Of a DNA stretch of 64,000 nucleotides, positions 52,613-61,963 are shown piece by piece. The notes beneath the pieces are model-generated. The model was not told the origin of the DNA. It made no database searches and worked only from the letters and a program-made list of their open reading frames with translations. Where the stretch lies: contig NZ_CP130318.1 in NCBI RefSeq assembly GCF_032268605.1, positions 2,018,001 through 2,082,000 of the forward strand, given 5' to 3'. The translations under genes and the position numbers were made by a program. Source of the stretch: Paenibacillus aurantius (GTDB lineage Bacteria; Bacillota; Bacilli; Paenibacillales; NBRC-103111). Position 1 is the stretch's first letter. Each line of letters starts with the position of its first letter.

Positions 52613-54919
52613 ATGAACAGATATTCAGTACGGCTGCTGTCCTACAGCTTATTATTGGGATTGCTTCCCGCCATCCTCATTGGCTTCGTCTCCTATATCA
52701 TCGCTTCAAGAGATATGGAAGAGAAGGTGAAGGAAGGTAATATGCAGTGGCTTGCCCAAACCCAGACGAGGGTGGAGCAGATGCTGAAATCGGTTGAGAA
52801 ATCGGCCACGCAGCTGGCCAACTCCTCCCTGGTCAAGACCGCGATGAATACGTCCTATACCCCCTCGGATTTTGAAGCCGTCCGTGAGCTTTCCAAGGAG
52901 CTGTACAATCTTCAATCCGGCGAAGCGGTCATCACGCAGGCCTATTTGGTGAACCTCGAACGGAATTGGGCCTTGAACCTTAATGTCCTGAAGCCTCTCG
53001 ATCAATGGCAGAACCGCCGGGTGTTCACGGAGTATGCCGAAGCGCCTCGAAGCATCCGCTGGTACACGGGGATTGAGGCAGGCGGCGGCGAATTCACCGA
53101 ACCCGTGGAGACCATCACCTTGGTCCACAAAATCCCGCTCCTCCCCCAGACGAACAAGCCGAAGGGACTTCTGGTCGTCCAGATGGCGGCGGCGGAAATT
53201 AACCATGCGCTTGCTTCCTCGGACTCCTCGAACCGGACTTATATTTTGGATCGGACCGGAGCGGAAATTCTGGGCCCCGGTTCCAAGGAGGAGAACGCCC
53301 CGATTAACCGGGCCGTTGCCGGGCATTTGGAGTCGGAGCCGGAGAAGAAGCTGGGGCTGTTTAACCTGAAGACGAACGGGGAAGAGGATGCGGTGCTCTA
53401 CCGTTCTTCCAGCTATAATGGCTGGACCTATGTTTCCGCCGTCTCGATCGGGGAGCTGAAGAAGGAGACCCGGAAAATAGCGGAAGTCACCTTGGCGGTC
53501 TGTACCGTCATTCTGCTGATTGTGCTGGCCGCCGCCTGGTATGGCAGCCGAAGAATGTACCGCCCCATCGGCAGTTTGCTGGAGGTGGCGAGAGGGCTTG
53601 GTTCGTCCGTGCAAGAGCCTTCCGTCCTCCCGAAAAATGACGAGCTGGACTTCATCAGGCACAGCATGCAGTCTTTGGCCGTGTCAAGAGACCGCGTCGA
53701 ACAGCAGATGCGGGGTCAGGCGAGCCACTTGAAGGAATTTTTCGTCTTGAAGCTGTTTACGGGCCAGCTGACGGAAAACGACTTCTTGTACCGGTCCGCC
53801 TTGTATAGCTTCCCTGCCGACTGGAAGCGGCTCGGGGTTCTTTCCCTTCAAATCGACAATCTGCAGGAGACCCATTATGACGAGGAAGACCGGGAGCTGC
53901 TGCTTTACGCCATCAGCAACATTGCCGGGGAGGTGCTGCCGTCCTCGCGGCGCCTTACCCCGATTACCATTCATCATTCCCAAGTCACCCTGGTGGCGGC
54001 CGAGGAAGAGGACACCGAGCAGGTCCAAAGAATTCTTTATGAATCGGCGGAGATCCTGAAGAAGAACGCCGAAGAGGTCCTTCAGCTTAAGGTGAGCATC
54101 GGGATCAGCCATCCGTTCTCCGACTTGATGGGGACGGTCAAAGCTTACGGGGAGAGCTTGTCCGCCTTGAAAGCGCGGATCAGCCTCGGCCCGGAGATCA
54201 TCGTACAATACCGGGACACGGAGACCCTTCCGGGCGCGGACGGGTATGAATATTCCCACTTGAAGGTATTGGAAGAGAGGCTCGTCTACGCCATAATGGA
54301 AATGCAGCCGGGCAGCGCTTCCGAGACGATCCGTCAATACTTGGATGCTCTTCTGTATAAGGACGGTTCCCTCCACGAGCATCACCTGCTGCTCCTGCAG
54401 CTGCTTTCCCGGCTTCTGCAAATCATGCAGGACGAGGGGATATCGCTTCAGAAGGTGATGGAGGATGAGAGGACCGTGGAAAGGCTTCTCCGGCTTCAAA
54501 CTAGAGAGGAAATCATTCACTGGTTTGAGTCCAAGTGGTTCAATCCCTTGATTCAGGCGCTGTCCGAGAAGACCGAAACCCAGTATGTCAACATCGCGGA
54601 TAAAATGATCAAGCTGATTCAGGACCGGTATGACCAGGAAATTACCCTGGAATCCTGCTCCAAGCTGTTAAATTACCATCCGGTGTATATCAGCCGAATT
54701 TTTAAGCGGGAGATCGGGATTCCCTTCAGTGACTACTTGTCGGATTACCGGATGAAGATGGCCAAGGTCATGGTGGAATCGACGGATATGAAAATATCGG
54801 AGATCGGCGAGAAGCTTCAGTACAAGAATATCAGCTCCTTTATTCGGAGCTTTAAGAAGATCTATCAACTTACACCAGGTCAATACCGGGAAAAAATCCT
54901 GAAAGGGAGCACCGAATGA
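52613..54919 (+). CDS. membrane-bound AraC-family regulator
   Basis: This 768-residue protein has GCAGGAGGAATA before ATG 52613. TM1 (about 9-31) and TM2 (about 290-312) flank an extracellular Cache-like domain. A cytoplasmic linker leads to an AraC-type DNA-binding domain (about 663-763; ITLESCSKLLNYHPVYISRIF and ISEIGEKLQYKNISSFIRSFKK). It has its own terminator and precedes the transporter operon at 55185, which it probably activates when an oligosaccharide binds outside. Confidence 0.88.
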   Translation: MNRYSVRLLSYSLLLGLLPAILIGFVSYIIASRDMEEKVKEGNMQWLAQTQTRVEQMLKSVEKSATQLANSSLVKTAMNTSYTPSDFEAVRELSKELYNLQSGEAVITQAYLVNLERNWALNLNVLKPLDQWQNRRVFTEYAEAPRSIRWYTGIEAGGGEFTEPVETITLVHKIPLLPQTNKPKGLLVVQMAAAEINHALASSDSSNRTYILDRTGAEILGPGSKEENAPINRAVAGHLESEPEKKLGLFNLKTNGEEDAVLYRSSSYNGWTYVSAVSIGELKKETRKIAEVTLAVCTVILLIVLAAAWYGSRRMYRPIGSLLEVARGLGSSVQEPSVLPKNDELDFIRHSMQSLAVSRDRVEQQMRGQASHLKEFFVLKLFTGQLTENDFLYRSALYSFPADWKRLGVLSLQIDNLQETHYDEEDRELLLYAISNIAGEVLPSSRRLTPITIHHSQVTLVAAEEEDTEQVQRILYESAEILKKNAEEVLQLKVSIGISHPFSDLMGTVKAYGESLSALKARISLGPEIIVQYRDTETLPGADGYEYSHLKVLEERLVYAIMEMQPGSASETIRQYLDALLYKDGSLHEHHLLLLQLLSRLLQIMQDEGISLQKVMEDERTVERLLRLQTREEIIHWFESKWFNPLIQALSEKTETQYVNIADKMIKLIQDRYDQEITLESCSKLLNYHPVYISRIFKREIGIPFSDYLSDYRMKMAKVMVESTDMKISEIGEKLQYKNISSFIRSFKKIYQLTPGQYREKILKGSTE

Positions 54920-54970
54920 AGCGGCATGCAGCCGGTGAACCCAAGGACGCTTATAGAAGCTGGCCTCCGG

Positions 54971-55015
54971 ACAGGCGCGGCGGATGATCCTCCTCATCCT
55001 TCCCGCCTGTTTTTT
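54971..55015 (+). terminator. intrinsic terminator
   Basis: ACAGGCG and CGCCTGT close a stem that encloses an inner GGATGA-TCCT-CCTCATCC-like hairpin, followed by T residues. Confidence 0.7.
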
Positions 55016-55184
55016 GTCGGAATCAGGTTATCTCAAGCACATTTACAGGCTATACAGAGGTTATTAGGAGGGGAAAAGCCCCCAATCGACACTTGGTTGC
55101 GTGAGCGGTATAGCCTGTCACCCCCTATGGGCTCGATAATGGCTGGAGTGAACCATGGAGAATGTTATGGGAGGTTAGTGAACC

Positions 55185-56144
55185 ATGAGGCAAGACAACT
55201 ATGCTCCGGCCGGAAACCCCGCCATCCCCAAGGGAAAGCCGGTTTCCCTTCTGAGGGACCTCGTCCGGGACAAATGGCTGTACTTGATGCTTCTGCCCGG
55301 CATCCTGTATTTCTTTATCTTTAAATACGTGCCGATGTACGGGGTAACGATGGCCTTTCAGGATTACCGGCCGCATCTCGGCTTTCTGGACAGTCCTTGG
55401 GTAGGCTTTAAGCATTTTCAGCGATTTTTTACCGAGCCCCAATTCGGCATGCTGTTCCGCAATACGGTTATTCTGGCGGTGTACAACCTGGTCTTCTTCT
55501 TTCCGCTGCCCATTGTTCTTTCCCTGATGCTGAATGAAGTCAGACGGGCCAAGTTCAAAAGCTTCGTTCAAACCCTCGTCTACATCCCCCACTTTGTCTC
55601 CTGGGTGGTGGTCGTCGGGATCTTCTATATCCTTTTCACAACGGAGAACGGGGTTCTTAATGAATTTCTGTATGCGGTTACGGGAAAGAAAATTGCCTTT
55701 CTGCTGGAGCCGGAATGGTTCCGGACGATGGTTATCGTGCAATCCATCTGGAAAGAAGTCGGCTGGGGCACCGTCATCTTCTTGGCCGCCTTGGCCGGGG
55801 TTGACCTCCAGCAGTACGAAGCCGCCCGGATCGACGGGGCCGGCCGCTGGCGCCAGCTTTGGCATATCACCCTTCCGGCGATTCGCAGCACCATCGTCAT
55901 TTTGTTTATTCTGCGGCTGGGGAACTTTATGGATTCAGGCTTCGAGCATATTTTCCTTATGCTGACCCCGACGAACCGCGAAGTAGGCGAAGTGTTCGAC
56001 ACCTATGTCTATACGAAAGGGATGACCCAGGCGCAATACAGCTACAGTGCGGCGGTCGGCTTGTTCAAGTCGGCGATCGGCCTGGTGCTGGTGCTCGGCT
56101 CCAACTGGCTCGCCAAGAAGTTCGGGGAAGAGGGCATCTATTGA
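55185..56144 (+). CDS. ABC transporter permease, LplB type
   Basis: This 319-residue protein has FKYVPMYGVTMAFQDYRPHLG, the LplB hallmark, and an EAA loop QYEAARIDGAGRWRQLWHITLPAI. Its first helix is preceded by a basic segment. GGGAGG lies upstream of ATG 55185. It heads a three-gene transporter operon ending in the binding protein at 57149. Confidence 0.9.
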   Translation: MRQDNYAPAGNPAIPKGKPVSLLRDLVRDKWLYLMLLPGILYFFIFKYVPMYGVTMAFQDYRPHLGFLDSPWVGFKHFQRFFTEPQFGMLFRNTVILAVYNLVFFFPLPIVLSLMLNEVRRAKFKSFVQTLVYIPHFVSWVVVVGIFYILFTTENGVLNEFLYAVTGKKIAFLLEPEWFRTMVIVQSIWKEVGWGTVIFLAALAGVDLQQYEAARIDGAGRWRQLWHITLPAIRSTIVILFILRLGNFMDSGFEHIFLMLTPTNREVGEVFDTYVYTKGMTQAQYSYSAAVGLFKSAIGLVLVLGSNWLAKKFGEEGIY

Positions 56145-56176
56145 CGCCTGTCCCTAAGTATGAAGGAGGCTACAAC

Positions 56177-57049
56177 ATGCTTCAGGATAAAACGATAGGC
56201 AACCGCTTGTTCGATATGTTCAATTATGCCGTGCTGCTTTTGATGGCCCTCCTCTGCGTCCTGCCCTTTGTCTACGTGTTGGCCGTATCGTTCGCAAGTC
56301 CCGCCGAGGTGGCCAAGGGCGGCTTGATTCTATGGCCGAAGGAATGGTCGCTTGCTTCCTACCGCTACATCTTCTCGACGGACACGCTGTTCCGAAGCCT
56401 GCTGGTCTCCATCTATATTACCGTCGTGGGCACCTTCATCAATCTGCTGTTCACGTCGCTGATGGCCTACCCGCTGGCCAAGCCCCATCTGAGAGGACGC
56501 CAGGCGATCCTCCTCGCGGTCTTGTTCACGATGCTGTTCGGCGGGGGCATGATTCCCACTTACTTTGTCGTCAAGGCCCTGCATCTGACCAATACCCTGT
56601 GGTCCTTGATGATCCCGGGCGCCATCAGTGCTTTCAACCTGATAGTCCTGAAAAATTTCTTTCAGCAAATCCCCGACGGCCTCGAGGATTCCGCCCGGAT
56701 TGACGGCTGCAACGACGTGGGCGTGCTTTTCCGGATCGTGCTTCCGCTTTCGCTGCCGGCCATGGCTACCTTCGGGTTATTCTATGCCGTCGGCCATTGG
56801 AACCAGTTTTTCAATGCCATTCTTTATATCAACGACAATACCAAGTGGCCGATTCAAGTCCTGCTGCGGGAAATCGTCATTTTGGCCTCCAGCAGCATAG
56901 GGGACAACTCCATTGACAACACGGAAATTCAGCCGCTTACGATCCGGATGGCGGTCATCGTCTTCGCCACCGTTCCGATTCTGCTGGTCTATCCGTTTCT
57001 TCAGAAGCATTTTGCCAAAGGAGTTATGCTGGGATCGGTCAAGGGATAG
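56177..57049 (+). CDS. ABC transporter permease, YtcP type
   Basis: I choose ATG 56177 behind AAGGAGG (290 residues); the frame is open upstream as a shadow of the previous gene. It shows FTMLFGGGMIPTYFVV, the EAA loop GLEDSARIDGCNDVGVLFRIVLP and the tail FAKGVMLGSVKG. Confidence 0.9.
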   Translation: MLQDKTIGNRLFDMFNYAVLLLMALLCVLPFVYVLAVSFASPAEVAKGGLILWPKEWSLASYRYIFSTDTLFRSLLVSIYITVVGTFINLLFTSLMAYPLAKPHLRGRQAILLAVLFTMLFGGGMIPTYFVVKALHLTNTLWSLMIPGAISAFNLIVLKNFFQQIPDGLEDSARIDGCNDVGVLFRIVLPLSLPAMATFGLFYAVGHWNQFFNAILYINDNTKWPIQVLLREIVILASSSIGDNSIDNTEIQPLTIRMAVIVFATVPILLVYPFLQKHFAKGVMLGSVKG

Positions 57050-57148
57050 GAGAATCACACGTTTACGGATGAACTCCCTTGCGGTTGTTCCCTAAGCGGC
57101 GGCCGCAGGAGTTGATATCATAACCAACTATACGGAGGGGGAAATGAA

Positions 57149-58669
57149 ATGAAGAAGCAAGCAGCATCTGTTATGGGAGGAGTTATGCTGGCGACGGCCG
57201 TTCTGTCGGCCTGCAGCTCGGGAAGCGAGGGGCAAGCCGGCGCGGGCGGAAGCTCCAAGCCGGGAGAGGATACGAAGCCGTTCGCCTTGTCCATTGTCGC
57301 TAATCAGGTGGGAGAGATTCCGCCGAAGGGCAATCCCTTGGAGCAGGCTCTGGCGAAATACACCAATACCACTCCGGAATTCCAATGGATTCCGGCCTCG
57401 GCTTACGATGATAAAGTCAACGTTATGATGGCTTCAGGCGAACTGCCCAAGCTGATCAAGGTCAACTACGTGCCCACCATCATCAATGCCATGAAGTCCG
57501 ATCAATTCTGGGAAATCGGTCCGTATCTTAAGGATTACAAGAACCTGTCCGCCCAGCCCTCCTCTTACTTTGACAACATCAAAGTGGAAGGGAAGCTTTA
57601 CGGGATTCCCATTTTCCGGGACATCGGCCGTGCGGTCGTCCATTACCGGAAGGACTGGTTTGACGCGGCGGGCTTGAAGGTCCCCAAATCGCTGGACGAT
57701 TGGTACAACGTTCTTAAGGCGGTGGCGGAAAGTGATCCCGACAAGAACGGGAAGAAGGATACCTATGGTTTCCTGCTCGATAAAGCCTACAACCAAGGAA
57801 CGGCTTCCACCTTGACCCGGCTAAGCGTAGCTCAAGGGGGGCCGAACAAGTGGAAGGTGGATGACCAGGGAACGTTCACCCCCGAGTTCATGACGGAGGA
57901 ATTCTTTGCCACCATGAAGCTGTTCAAGCGGCTGTACGACGAGAAGCTGATCAACCAGGATTTCTCGGTTGTGGATGCGGCTACGAACGATAAATCGTAC
58001 GAGGCAGGCCGGGTGGCGCTCCGGATCAGCGGCGGCAATGCCCAATCCATGCAGACGAACCTGGTGAAGGTGGTGCCGACGGCCGTCGTCGATGCGGCTC
58101 CTTTGGAAGGACCGTCGGGGATCCGGGTGCCGGGGGAAAGCGGCAACGCAGGGATCTGGGCCATTCCGAAGTCCTCGGTCAAAACCGAAGCGGAAATGAA
58201 GAAAGTGCTGTCCTTCCTGGACAAGCTGCTCGATAAAGAGATGGTATACCTTATCAACAAGGGCGTGGAAGGCAAGCATTACAAGGTGGAGGGCGACTTT
58301 ACCATTCCTCTGGATAAGGATGCGGACGCCAAGGAAGTGAAGCCTTACCGCGACACCTTAATCCAGCGTGGCGAGGCCTACAACATGGATAAGCCCATGA
58401 AGGAAACCGATCTGTTCCTGAAGAACAAGAAGCTGGTCAGCGGAAACGAAAAGTATGCCGTGAACAATCCCGCGCTGACCCTTCTCTCGGATACGTACAC
58501 CGAACGGGGAAAAGAGCTGGAGCAGATGATTACGGATGCGGAAACCAAATTCATTATGGGCAAGATCGACGAAGCCGGCTGGAAAGCGGAAATGGATAAA
58601 TGGAAGAAGGCCGGCGGGGATAAATTGATGCAGGAATACAAAGAGGCTTATTTGAAAAATAAAAAATAA
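57149..58669 (+). CDS. substrate-binding lipoprotein of LplA type
   Basis: This 506-residue protein has GGAGGGGGA before ATG 57149 and the lipobox LSAC (C22). It includes VNVMMASGELPKLIKVNY, GIPIFRDIGRAVVHYRKDWFD, DPDKNGKKDTYGF and the C-terminal helix WKAEMDKWKKAGGDKLMQEY. It is more distant from the binding proteins at 24333 and 61964 than those are from each other, so a different glycan is likely. Confidence 0.88.
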   Translation: MKKQAASVMGGVMLATAVLSACSSGSEGQAGAGGSSKPGEDTKPFALSIVANQVGEIPPKGNPLEQALAKYTNTTPEFQWIPASAYDDKVNVMMASGELPKLIKVNYVPTIINAMKSDQFWEIGPYLKDYKNLSAQPSSYFDNIKVEGKLYGIPIFRDIGRAVVHYRKDWFDAAGLKVPKSLDDWYNVLKAVAESDPDKNGKKDTYGFLLDKAYNQGTASTLTRLSVAQGGPNKWKVDDQGTFTPEFMTEEFFATMKLFKRLYDEKLINQDFSVVDAATNDKSYEAGRVALRISGGNAQSMQTNLVKVVPTAVVDAAPLEGPSGIRVPGESGNAGIWAIPKSSVKTEAEMKKVLSFLDKLLDKEMVYLINKGVEGKHYKVEGDFTIPLDKDADAKEVKPYRDTLIQRGEAYNMDKPMKETDLFLKNKKLVSGNEKYAVNNPALTLLSDTYTERGKELEQMITDAETKFIMGKIDEAGWKAEMDKWKKAGGDKLMQEYKEAYLKNKK

Positions 58670-58796
58670 GGGGATTCTGGTGCCCTTTCTGTGGAAACCG
58701 ATATCAAAATCGAGTATGTTTTTGCAATTTCCCGCTATTCTTTGCTCTCTTCTGCCATGGTACCCTATCGGAAGAGAGACCAAGAAAGAGAGGGCG

Positions 58797-59747
58797 ATGA
58801 AGGTGAAGTACCGCACATTGGGAGGGACGGGGCTGCAGGTATCGGCGCTTAGCTTCGGCGCCTCGTCACTCGGATCCGTTTTTCGGGAAACCGACGAGTC
58901 GGAAAGCATCCGAACCGTGGAGGAAGCGGTGGACAGCGGCATCAACCTGATCGACGTGTCCCCTTATTACGGCTTGACGAAGGCGGAGACGGTGCTTGGC
59001 AAAGCGATCGCTTCGATCCCGCGGGACCGGTTCCTGCTGTCGACAAAGGCCGGGCGTTACGGGGACCGGGAGTTCGATTTCTCAGAGCGCCGCATTCTGC
59101 AAAGTGTTGAGGAAAGCTTGGCCCGGCTGCAGACCGATTATGTGGACATCCTGTTCCTCCATGATATCGAATTCGTTCCGTTCGATGAGGTGGCGGAGGG
59201 TGCGTTCCGTGCACTGGAGACCCTTAAGCAGTCCGGCAAAATCCGGTTCGGTGGGGTGTCCGGACTTCCCCTGACCGTTTTCGAGAAGGCCCTTGCCCAT
59301 ACTTCGCTCGACGCGGTGCTGTCCTACTGCCACTATTCCTTGAACGACACCAGCCTGTTGAGCCTTCTTCCTCTGCTGGAGGAATGGGGAGTCGGCCTCG
59401 TGAACGCTTCGCCGCTCTCGATGGGCCTCCTGGGTCATCGTCCGGTGGCCGAATGGCATCCCGCAAGCGGGGAGATCAAACGGGTGTGCCGGGAAGCGGC
59501 CGCCTATTGCGAACGTCAGGGGGCGGACCTCGCCAAGCTCGCCGTTCAATTCGCGACGGCGAATGAGCGCATCCCCACGACCTTGGTCAGTACGGCCAAT
59601 CCGGAACATATCCGCCGCAACGTCCAATGGACCGAGGAGCCGATGGACGAGTCCCTGTTGAAGGAAGTGCTCCGCATCCTGGAGCCGATCCGCAACCAAA
59701 CCTGGGTAAGCGGGCTGCCGGAGTATAATCCGGAATTGCCTTCCTGA
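58797..59747 (+). CDS. aldo/keto reductase, L-fucose/L-galactose dehydrogenase-like
   Basis: I choose ATG 58797 behind GAGAGGG (316 residues); an upstream in-frame start at 58680 lacks a family match. The barrel shows LGGTGLQVSALSFGASSLG, INLIDVSPYYGLTKAETVLG (catalytic Asp/Tyr), FLLSTKAGRYG (Lys) and VDILFLHDIE (His). Relatives oxidise L-fucose, L-galactose or D-arabinose at C1 with NAD(P). L-galactose and L-fucose occur in rhamnogalacturonan side chains, so this fits the pectin theme. It sits between two transporter sets and ends at the terminator at 59780. Confidence 0.85.
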   Translation: MKVKYRTLGGTGLQVSALSFGASSLGSVFRETDESESIRTVEEAVDSGINLIDVSPYYGLTKAETVLGKAIASIPRDRFLLSTKAGRYGDREFDFSERRILQSVEESLARLQTDYVDILFLHDIEFVPFDEVAEGAFRALETLKQSGKIRFGGVSGLPLTVFEKALAHTSLDAVLSYCHYSLNDTSLLSLLPLLEEWGVGLVNASPLSMGLLGHRPVAEWHPASGEIKRVCREAAAYCERQGADLAKLAVQFATANERIPTTLVSTANPEHIRRNVQWTEEPMDESLLKEVLRILEPIRNQTWVSGLPEYNPELPS

Positions 59748-59779
59748 TCCCGCCCGAAGAACTATAACGTTTTCCCCTT

Positions 59780-59807
59780 AAAGCCCGCCGGCACCGGCGG
59801 GCTTTTT
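59780..59807 (+). terminator. intrinsic terminator
   Basis: AAAGCCCGCCG-GCAC-CGGCGGGCTTT is a near-perfect 11-bp stem with a T-tract. Confidence 0.88.
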
Positions 59808-60015
59808 GGCTGTATTCCCAAGGAAATCCCCGGATCCCGGCCTCCCCATATGCAATTATCGGCGATATACAATTTCCGCAAACCCGCGCCGGAACTGGAT
59901 TATCGTATACCTCTTCGAAACATGTCTATGGTGTTACTCCCTCTTTTGCGTTTGAATAAGAGACGTACCGTAAACATCAGGCTGCCACAAAAATTGCGGA
60001 TAAGGAGAAAGAGAG

Positions 60016-60966
60016 ATGAGTAATCCTACTGTTCAGCTGAGCGCTTCCCGGGAGACCGCTCTGCGCTTGCAAAGGAGAAGGCGTTTCCGGATGAACATCC
60101 CGCTCTTGGTTATGTTCTCGCCGATCCTCGTTTATTTCATTCTGTTTAAATACGTCCCGATGGGCGGGCTTATCATCGCCTTTAAGCAGTACAACCTGGC
60201 TGACGGCATTCTGGGCAGCCCTTGGACGGGACTGGATAACTTCCGGCTTCTGTTCAATAGTCCCATGATGGTCACGATCATCAAGAACACCTTCGTGATC
60301 TCCATCCTGTCGGTCCTGGTGTCCTTTCCCTTCCCGATTCTTCTCGCCATCCTCCTTAATGAGGTGCGGGGAATGGTATACAAACGGACGATCCAGACGC
60401 TGGTGTATTTGCCGCATTTTTTGAACTGGGTTATTATCGGTTCGTTTGTGGTTCTCATTTTCGCCCAGGAACAAGGCGTCATCAACAAAATCATCTCGGC
60501 GCTCGGAGGGGAGAAAATCCAGTTTCTTTATAACAAGTCCACCTGGCTCGGGGTTTTTCTGGGCTCCGGCATCTGGAAGGAAGCGGGGTTCGGGGCCATC
60601 ATCTACCTGGCGGCACTCGGCAATATCGACCCTAGCCTGTATGAATCCTCGAGCATCGACGGGGCCAACAAGCTGAGGCAGATGTGGCACATTACGATTC
60701 CCGGCATTGCGCCGGTCATTATTCTGATGCTGATTCTCTCGATGGAGCATGTCATGGATGTCGGCTTCGATCAAATTTATGTGCTCAAGAATCCGATGGT
60801 CGGCGATATTGCGAACGTCATCAGCGTCTGGAGCTACGAGGTAGGGCTTGGCCGCGGCCAGTTCAGTATAACGACGGCGCTCGGCTTCTTTCAGTCCTTG
60901 GTCGGCCTGGTCCTCGTGCTCACTGCGAACAAAATCGCCCGGAAATTTGGCCAAGGGCTATGGTAA
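60016..60966 (+). CDS. ABC transporter permease, LplB type
   Basis: This 316-residue protein has FKYVPMGGLIIAFKQYNLADG and an EAA loop LYESSSIDGANKLRQMWHITIPGI. AAGGAGAAAGAG precedes ATG 60016. It starts the fourth transporter set of the window, and pairs with the permease 12 bp downstream. Confidence 0.9.
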   Translation: MSNPTVQLSASRETALRLQRRRRFRMNIPLLVMFSPILVYFILFKYVPMGGLIIAFKQYNLADGILGSPWTGLDNFRLLFNSPMMVTIIKNTFVISILSVLVSFPFPILLAILLNEVRGMVYKRTIQTLVYLPHFLNWVIIGSFVVLIFAQEQGVINKIISALGGEKIQFLYNKSTWLGVFLGSGIWKEAGFGAIIYLAALGNIDPSLYESSSIDGANKLRQMWHITIPGIAPVIILMLILSMEHVMDVGFDQIYVLKNPMVGDIANVISVWSYEVGLGRGQFSITTALGFFQSLVGLVLVLTANKIARKFGQGLW

Positions 60967-60978
60967 AGGAGTGACGGG

Positions 60979-61860
60979 ATGAGAACATCTTTAGGAGAAA
61001 AAATTTTTTACGGAGTCAATGCCTTCCTGCTTGGGCTCCTCGGCATCAGCTGCATCCTGCCGATTCTACACATCGTATCCCTGTCCTTAAGCTCGGAGCA
61101 CGCGGTGATGTCCGGCTTCGTCGGACTCTGGCCGGTCGGGTTTACGACGGATTCCTATAAGCTGCTGATCGAGGGGACCAACATCGTGAACGCCTTTAAG
61201 AACAGCGTGGTGATCACCGTCGTGGGGACGGCCTTGAATATCCTCTTCACCATTCTTGCCGCTTATCCGCTGTCCCGGACGTATTTCTACTGGAGAAAGC
61301 CGCTCAGTCTATTGATCGTCTTTACCATGCTCTTTACGGCCGGCCTTATCCCGAGCTATTTGCTGATCAAAAGCCTGGGACTTGTCAATAGCTATGGGGC
61401 CTTGTGGCTGCCGGCTCTTGTGAGTGTCTACAACCTTCTGGTTCTAAAAACCTTTTTCGAGAACATCCCGGGGGAGCTGGAGGACGCGGCGCGGATCGAC
61501 GGCTGCAGCGAAACGAGACTCATCATGCAGATCATGCTTCCACTGTCCATGCCGGTGATCGCCACCCTGGTGCTGTTCTATGCGGTAGGCCACTGGAATT
61601 CGTTCTTTAATGTTATGATCTATATCAATTCCTCCGACAAGCATAACCTGACCGTGCTCGTCCAGCAGATGATCATGAACAGCCAGCTGGCCCAGCAGGT
61701 GACGGAAGGCCAATTCAGCGACGACCTGACCCAGTCGGTCACCCCCCAGTCGATTCAATCGGCCGGTGTCATCGCCATGCTGCTTCCGATGCTGATCGTG
61801 TATCCTTTCCTGCAGAAGTATTTTGTCAAAGGGGTTATGATCGGCTCGATCAAAGGATAG
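60979..61860 (+). CDS. ABC transporter permease, YtcP type
   Basis: This 293-residue protein has FTMLFTAGLIPSYLLI, the EAA loop ELEDAARIDGCSETRLIMQIMLP and the tail FVKGVMIGSIKG. AAGGAG precedes ATG 60979. It resembles the permease at 23398 more than a MalG-type subunit. Confidence 0.9.
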   Translation: MRTSLGEKIFYGVNAFLLGLLGISCILPILHIVSLSLSSEHAVMSGFVGLWPVGFTTDSYKLLIEGTNIVNAFKNSVVITVVGTALNILFTILAAYPLSRTYFYWRKPLSLLIVFTMLFTAGLIPSYLLIKSLGLVNSYGALWLPALVSVYNLLVLKTFFENIPGELEDAARIDGCSETRLIMQIMLPLSMPVIATLVLFYAVGHWNSFFNVMIYINSSDKHNLTVLVQQMIMNSQLAQQVTEGQFSDDLTQSVTPQSIQSAGVIAMLLPMLIVYPFLQKYFVKGVMIGSIKG

Positions 61861-61963
61861 AGAAGACTCGGTTGATTACAGGTGGAGGTGAGGCCGGCAG
61901 GAAGGATGCTCCAATTCATGAATATCTAAGCTTGGCTTATTCGAAAAAGGGAGGACAAACGGG

